A DNA stretch of 64,000 nt from an uncultured Lachnospiraceae bacterium (GTDB lineage: Bacteria; Bacillota; Clostridia; Lachnospirales; Lachnospiraceae), in contig CANSPM010000006.1 in NCBI GenBank assembly GCA_947648875.1, positions 1-64,000 on the forward strand. Reading direction: 5' to 3'. The position numbers and the translations under genes are program-made. Position 1 is the first letter of the stretch. Every line of letters begins with the position of its first letter. This document shows, one piece after another, positions 60,457 to 64,000 of this stretch. Below the pieces are notes generated by a model. That model saw nothing but the letters and a program-made list of their open reading frames with translations, was not told where the DNA came from and did not search any database.

Positions 60457-62301
60457 ATGAATCCCATACAGGTATTGGATGCGGAAACCATAGACAGAAT
60501 TGCCGCCGGTGAGGTGGTGGAACGGCCCTCCAGCGTGGTGAAAGAACTGGTGGAGAACGCTATTGATGCCGGGGCGGATTCCGTCACCGTGGAAATCAAA
60601 GACGGGGGCATCGGTTTCATACGTGTCACGGACAACGGGGCGGGGATTCCCAGAGACCAGCTGCGGACCGCTTTTTTGCGCCATGCCACCAGCAAGATCC
60701 GGGGAGCGGAAGATCTGTCCGGCATCGCCAGCCTGGGGTTTCGGGGGGAGGCTTTGTCCAGCATCTGCGCGGTGGCCATGGTGGAGGTGATCACCAAGAC
60801 GGCGGATGCTCTTACCGGTACCCATCTGGTGATGGAAGGTCCCAGGGAGACCGCGTTTGAGGAGGTGGGGGCTCCCACGGGAACCACGTTTCTGATTCGA
60901 AACCTCTTTTTTAACACTCCCGCCCGGCGGAAATTTCTGAAAAGTCCCACCACCGAGGCGGGCTACATCGTAGATCTGATGGAGCATATGGCCCTGTCCA
61001 GGCCGGATATCTCCTTTAAGTTTCAGGTGGGCAGCCAGACTCGGTTCTACACTTCGGGAAACGGGGAACTGCGGGAGGTAATCTATCGGATCTACGGCAG
61101 GGACATGATTCAGAATCTGGTACCCTTCTCTCTGGAAACGGAAGCGTTTCAAATCGACGGCTATCTGGGCACCCCGGCCATTGTCCGCTCCAACCGCAAT
61201 TTTGAAGTCTATTTTCTGGGGGGCAGATATATCCGTAGCAATCTGCTGGGCAGAGCCATCGAGGAAGGGTACCGGGAATATCTGATGCAACACAAGTTCC
61301 CCCTCTGTGTGTTGCATATGAAACTGAAAGATATTTCCAGAGTGGATGTAAATGTGCACCCCAGCAAGATGGAAGTGCGTTTTATGGACGGCCCGGGAAT
61401 TTTCGACGCTGTGTCCGCAGGCATCAGGGAAAGGCTCAGAAACCGGGAGATGATTCCTTCTGTGGGTCTGGACGAAAAACAGCCTTCCCACAGAGAAATA
61501 CAGCTTTTGCAGGAAATGTCCCATCAGGGGAAGCCCGTCGGGGGAGGGAACCAGCGGCAATCAGGTTTTACAAAAGAAAAGCCCCAGATCGCTCCGGAGC
61601 CTTTTGAGGTAAACCGCGCCAGGCAGTACCGGGTCATGGAAGAGACTCGCTATCAGGCGGACCGTGGGCAGACGCAGGATTTCCATCAGGGAGAACTTTT
61701 TGAGGAAAAGGTGCTGACACCGGAAAAGCGGGTGTATTTCAGACTCATTGGCCAGGTTTTTGACACCTATTGGCTGATCGAGTACGAGGACAGGATGCTT
61801 GTCGTGGACCAGCATGCGGCCCATGAGAAGGTAAAGTATGAGCGGTTCATGAAGCAATACCATGAGAAAAGTTTGATAACCCAGAACCTGCTGCCCCCTG
61901 TTATCGTGAGTCTTACGGGACAGGAGGAGACCGCCTACAGGGAGTACGCGGCTGTCTTCGCGGAACTGGGCTTTGAGGTGGAGCCCTTCGGCGGCAGCGA
62001 GTATGCCCTGCGCAGCGTACCGGTGGACCTGTATGGCTGTCAGGAAAAAGAACTGTTTCTGGCAGTGCTGGATGAACTTCTGGAGGGAGGAATCCGGGGG
62101 GATCTGACCGTGGTGCGGGAAAAGATCGCCTCCATGTCCTGCAAGGCGGCCGTGAAGGGCAACAACCGTCTTAGCACCCAGGAGGCCCAGCGGCTTATCG
62201 ACGAACTGCTGACGTTGGACAATCCCTACAACTGTCCTCATGGAAGGCCCACAATCATTTCCGTGAGCAAATATGAAATGGAGAAAAAGTTTAAGAGATG
62301 A
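60457..62301 (+). CDS. mutL: DNA mismatch repair protein MutL (endonuclease type)
   Basis: Couples mismatch recognition to strand removal. The GHKL ATPase motifs are IAAGEVVERPSSVVKELVENAIDAGAD, DNGAGI, GFRGEALSSI and GTTFLIRNLFFNTPARRKFLKS. The C-terminal endonuclease motif DQHAAHEKVKYE (DQHAxxExxxxE) is intact near residue 450, with NCPHGRPT near the end, so this MutL nicks DNA itself, as expected in bacteria without MutH. The length of 614 residues is normal. RBS AGGAGGAAAAAGAG precedes ATG 60457. It overlaps miaA by 4 nt. Confidence 0.97.
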   Translation: MNPIQVLDAETIDRIAAGEVVERPSSVVKELVENAIDAGADSVTVEIKDGGIGFIRVTDNGAGIPRDQLRTAFLRHATSKIRGAEDLSGIASLGFRGEALSSICAVAMVEVITKTADALTGTHLVMEGPRETAFEEVGAPTGTTFLIRNLFFNTPARRKFLKSPTTEAGYIVDLMEHMALSRPDISFKFQVGSQTRFYTSGNGELREVIYRIYGRDMIQNLVPFSLETEAFQIDGYLGTPAIVRSNRNFEVYFLGGRYIRSNLLGRAIEEGYREYLMQHKFPLCVLHMKLKDISRVDVNVHPSKMEVRFMDGPGIFDAVSAGIRERLRNREMIPSVGLDEKQPSHREIQLLQEMSHQGKPVGGGNQRQSGFTKEKPQIAPEPFEVNRARQYRVMEETRYQADRGQTQDFHQGELFEEKVLTPEKRVYFRLIGQVFDTYWLIEYEDRMLVVDQHAAHEKVKYERFMKQYHEKSLITQNLLPPVIVSLTGQEETAYREYAAVFAELGFEVEPFGGSEYALRSVPVDLYGCQEKELFLAVLDELLEGGIRGDLTVVREKIASMSCKAAVKGNNRLSTQEAQRLIDELLTLDNPYNCPHGRPTIISVSKYEMEKKFKR

Positions 62302-63242
62302 AACCTTTGATTGTACTGACGGGCCCCACGGCGGTGGGGAAAACGGCGCTGTCCGTTGAACTGGCCAAAATGGCGGGAGGAGAAATCCTCTCCGCAGACT
62401 CCATGCAGGTCTATCGGGGCATGGATATCGGTTCCGCCAAGATCCGCCCAAGAGAGACGCAGGAAGTTCCTCACCATCTGATCGATGTGCTGGATCCGGA
62501 TCAGGAGTTCAATGTGACGGTTTTTCAAAAGCTGTGCAAACAGGCCATGGAGGGCATCTATGAGCGGGGACATATCCCCATCCTCACCGGCGGCACGGGC
62601 TTTTATATTCAGGCAGTGCTGCGGGATATAGACTTTACGGAGAATGAGGAAAATACCGGCTACCGCAGGCAGCTGGAACAGCTGGCCGTCAGGGAGGGAC
62701 CGGAATCTCTGCATAAGATGCTGGCCGAAGCGGACCCGGAGGCCGCCGGGGCCATCCATGCCCACAATGTGAAACGCATAATCCGGGCGCTGGAATTTCA
62801 TCATCTCACCGGGGAAAAGATATCGGAGCACAACACCAGGGAGGCTGGTCGGCAGTCTCCCTACAGGTATTGCTATTTTGTGCTAAACGATGACAGGGAA
62901 AGGCTTTACCGGCGTATTGAAGAGCGGGTGGATCAGATGCTGGAGGCGGGGCTGGTGGAGGAAGTGCGCCGCCTGACGGACCGGGGATGCAGGCGGGATA
63001 TGGTGTCCATGCAGGGGCTGGGCTACAAGGAGATTCTGGATTATCTGGCGGGAGATACCACTCTGGAGGAGGCTGTTTTCCGCATTAAGAGAGACACCCG
63101 ACATTTTGCCAAGCGTCAGCTGACCTGGTTTCGCAGAGAAAAGGATGTAATCTGGATAAATAAGCCAGATTTTGGATATGATGATAGGAAAATTCTGGAG
63201 GTTATGCGTCGGTATCTGAGAAGGGCGGAGATTTTGCCGTAA
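62298..63242 (+). CDS. miaA: tRNA dimethylallyltransferase
   Basis: Adds a dimethylallyl group to A37 of tRNAs reading UNN codons. Motifs: LTGPTAVGKTALSVELAK (P-loop), ILSADSMQVYRGMDIGSAKI, HHLIDVLDPDQEFNVTVFQ, PILTGGTGFYIQAVL, RIIRALE and LGYKEILDYLAGDTTLEEA, ending in KRQLTWFRREKDVIWI. The length of 314 residues is normal. It starts inside the mutL stop (ATGA-type overlap), so the two are translated together. Confidence 0.96.
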   Translation: MKPLIVLTGPTAVGKTALSVELAKMAGGEILSADSMQVYRGMDIGSAKIRPRETQEVPHHLIDVLDPDQEFNVTVFQKLCKQAMEGIYERGHIPILTGGTGFYIQAVLRDIDFTENEENTGYRRQLEQLAVREGPESLHKMLAEADPEAAGAIHAHNVKRIIRALEFHHLTGEKISEHNTREAGRQSPYRYCYFVLNDDRERLYRRIEERVDQMLEAGLVEEVRRLTDRGCRRDMVSMQGLGYKEILDYLAGDTTLEEAVFRIKRDTRHFAKRQLTWFRREKDVIWINKPDFGYDDRKILEVMRRYLRRAEILP

Positions 63243-63343
63243 GCGCTTTCCGGCGGCGCGTTGTCCGGCAGCCGGGAAGCGGCGGGCTTTATATCCTCCG
63301 GTTTTGGCATCAAAGGAATGAGAATTGTATACGAGGAGTCTAT

Positions 63344-64000
63344 ATGAATATTGGATACAAAATGTATGAAGCCCTGGGCATTTCCAGGGAAGTTTACGAG
63401 TATGGGGAGACTGTGGCGGGGAATCTTGCGGAGCGTTTTGCCGGGATTGACGCCACAGCGGAATATAATCAGCTGAAAGTACTCAGGGGCATGCAGGATC
63501 ATCAGGTCAGCGAAGCCTGTCTGCTGGGTACCACAGGTTATGGCTACAATGATCTGGGGCGGGACACCCTGGAGCAGGTATACGCCTCCGTTTTTCATAC
63601 GGAGGATGCTCTGGTGCGTCCTCAGATTACCTGTGGTACCCATGCGCTGGCGCTGGCTCTTATGAGCAACCTGCGCCCCGGAGACGAGATTCTCTCCCCG
63701 GTGGGAAAGCCCTATGACACTCTGGAGGAGGTCATAGGCATCCGCCCCTCCAGGGGATCTCTGGCGGAATATGGCGTGACTTATGCCCAGGTGGATCTGC
63801 TGCCGGACGGCGGTTTCGACTATGAGAATATCCGAAGAGCGATAAACGGGCGGACCCGCCTTGTGACGATCCAGCGCTCCAAGGGTTACCAGACCCGGCC
63901 CACGCTGTCCGTGGCCAGAATCGGGGAGCTGATCGCATTTGTGAAAGAGATCAGACCGGATGTGATCTGTATGGTAGATAACTGTTACGGAGAGTTTGTG
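63344..64000 (+). CDS. Methionine gamma-lyase family (YnbB-like, Met_gamma_lyase) PLP protein, 3' end outside the window
   Basis: The first 219 codons of a PLP-dependent enzyme; the frame is open to the window end, which is why it is absent from the ORF track. MNIGYKMYEALGISREVYEYGETVAGNLAERFAGI starts the protein. GTTGYGYNDLGRDTLEQVYASVFHTEDALVRPQITCGTHALALAL, GDEILSPVGKPYDTLEEVIG and TRLVTIQRSKGYQTRPTLSV (Lys for PLP) match the family once called aluminium-resistance proteins. The substrate is uncertain. RBS ACGAGGAG precedes ATG 63344. It commonly follows miaA in Lachnospiraceae. Confidence 0.85.
   Translation, partial: MNIGYKMYEALGISREVYEYGETVAGNLAERFAGIDATAEYNQLKVLRGMQDHQVSEACLLGTTGYGYNDLGRDTLEQVYASVFHTEDALVRPQITCGTHALALALMSNLRPGDEILSPVGKPYDTLEEVIGIRPSRGSLAEYGVTYAQVDLLPDGGFDYENIRRAINGRTRLVTIQRSKGYQTRPTLSVARIGELIAFVKEIRPDVICMVDNCYGEFV

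Overview
The window looks like a chromosomal segment of a spore-forming, Gram-positive Clostridia, most likely a gut Lachnospiraceae. The evidence is SpoIVA, a YaaH-type LysM/GH18 spore protein, a tyrS T-box, the rplS-lepB-rbgA-lepB-rnhB block, the DUF512-der-plsY-gpsA block, an anaerobic class III ribonucleotide reductase and an endonuclease-type MutL. Almost everything is on the + strand, apart from a TrpB2-like gene, prs, a small low-GC gene and metF. I see no rRNA genes, CRISPR array or intact insertion sequence.

Layout. 1-112: the 3' tail of tmRNA, followed by a duplicated piece of that tail that looks like an integration scar. 470-10010: an oligopeptide-type ABC transporter operon (binding lipoprotein, two permeases, two ATPases) ending in a membrane-anchored, apparently degenerate ApbE-like protein; several of its subunits are clearly larger than usual. 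10146-15631: TrpB2-like enzyme, L,D-transpeptidase, Na+-dependent NSS transporter and a LysM/GH18 spore protein. 15652-22649: ribosomal protein L19, two type I signal peptidases flanking rbgA, rnhB, an orphan FliK-like/FlhB-C-like pair, yraN and a PgeF-like gene. 22708-27375: a two-component system with a very large sensor kinase, converging on prs. 27616-32202: DUF512 protein, der, plsY, gpsA.

32203-41191 is the most accessory stretch. It holds the decayed end of an ABC exporter, a low-GC probable lipoprotein, metF with a tandem palindromic repeat just upstream, a DUF4261 protein, a MoxR/VWA pair, a large solute-binding-like lipoprotein, and a tyrS T-box leader that also carries a MITE-like palindrome. 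spoIVA lies beyond it, about 10 kb from gpsA. 45352-49760 is a purine/nucleoside salvage cluster (PNP, Cdd, MTA/SAH-type deaminase, AzgA-type permease). 49846-53745 holds a membrane-anchored MutS-like ATPase, a 50-residue membrane peptide, a YjjG-like phosphatase and a WYL regulator. 53811-57261 is nrdD-nrdG-dut; its promoter is followed by two NrdR-like boxes exactly 32 bp apart, one inside a 34-bp perfect palindrome. 57458-64000 is mutS-mutL-miaA and the start of a methionine gamma-lyase-family gene, with a cluster of 44-bp repeats between mutS and mutL.

The functions fit together as peptide import, cell-wall and spore remodelling, translation and secretion housekeeping, and nucleotide supply coupled to repair. 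No wholly new system is demonstrated. The best candidates for something unusual are the enlarged peptide transporter with its ApbE-like partner, the orphan FliK/FlhB pair, and the MITE-like element in the tyrS leader. All product names come from reading motifs by eye; no database search was run.
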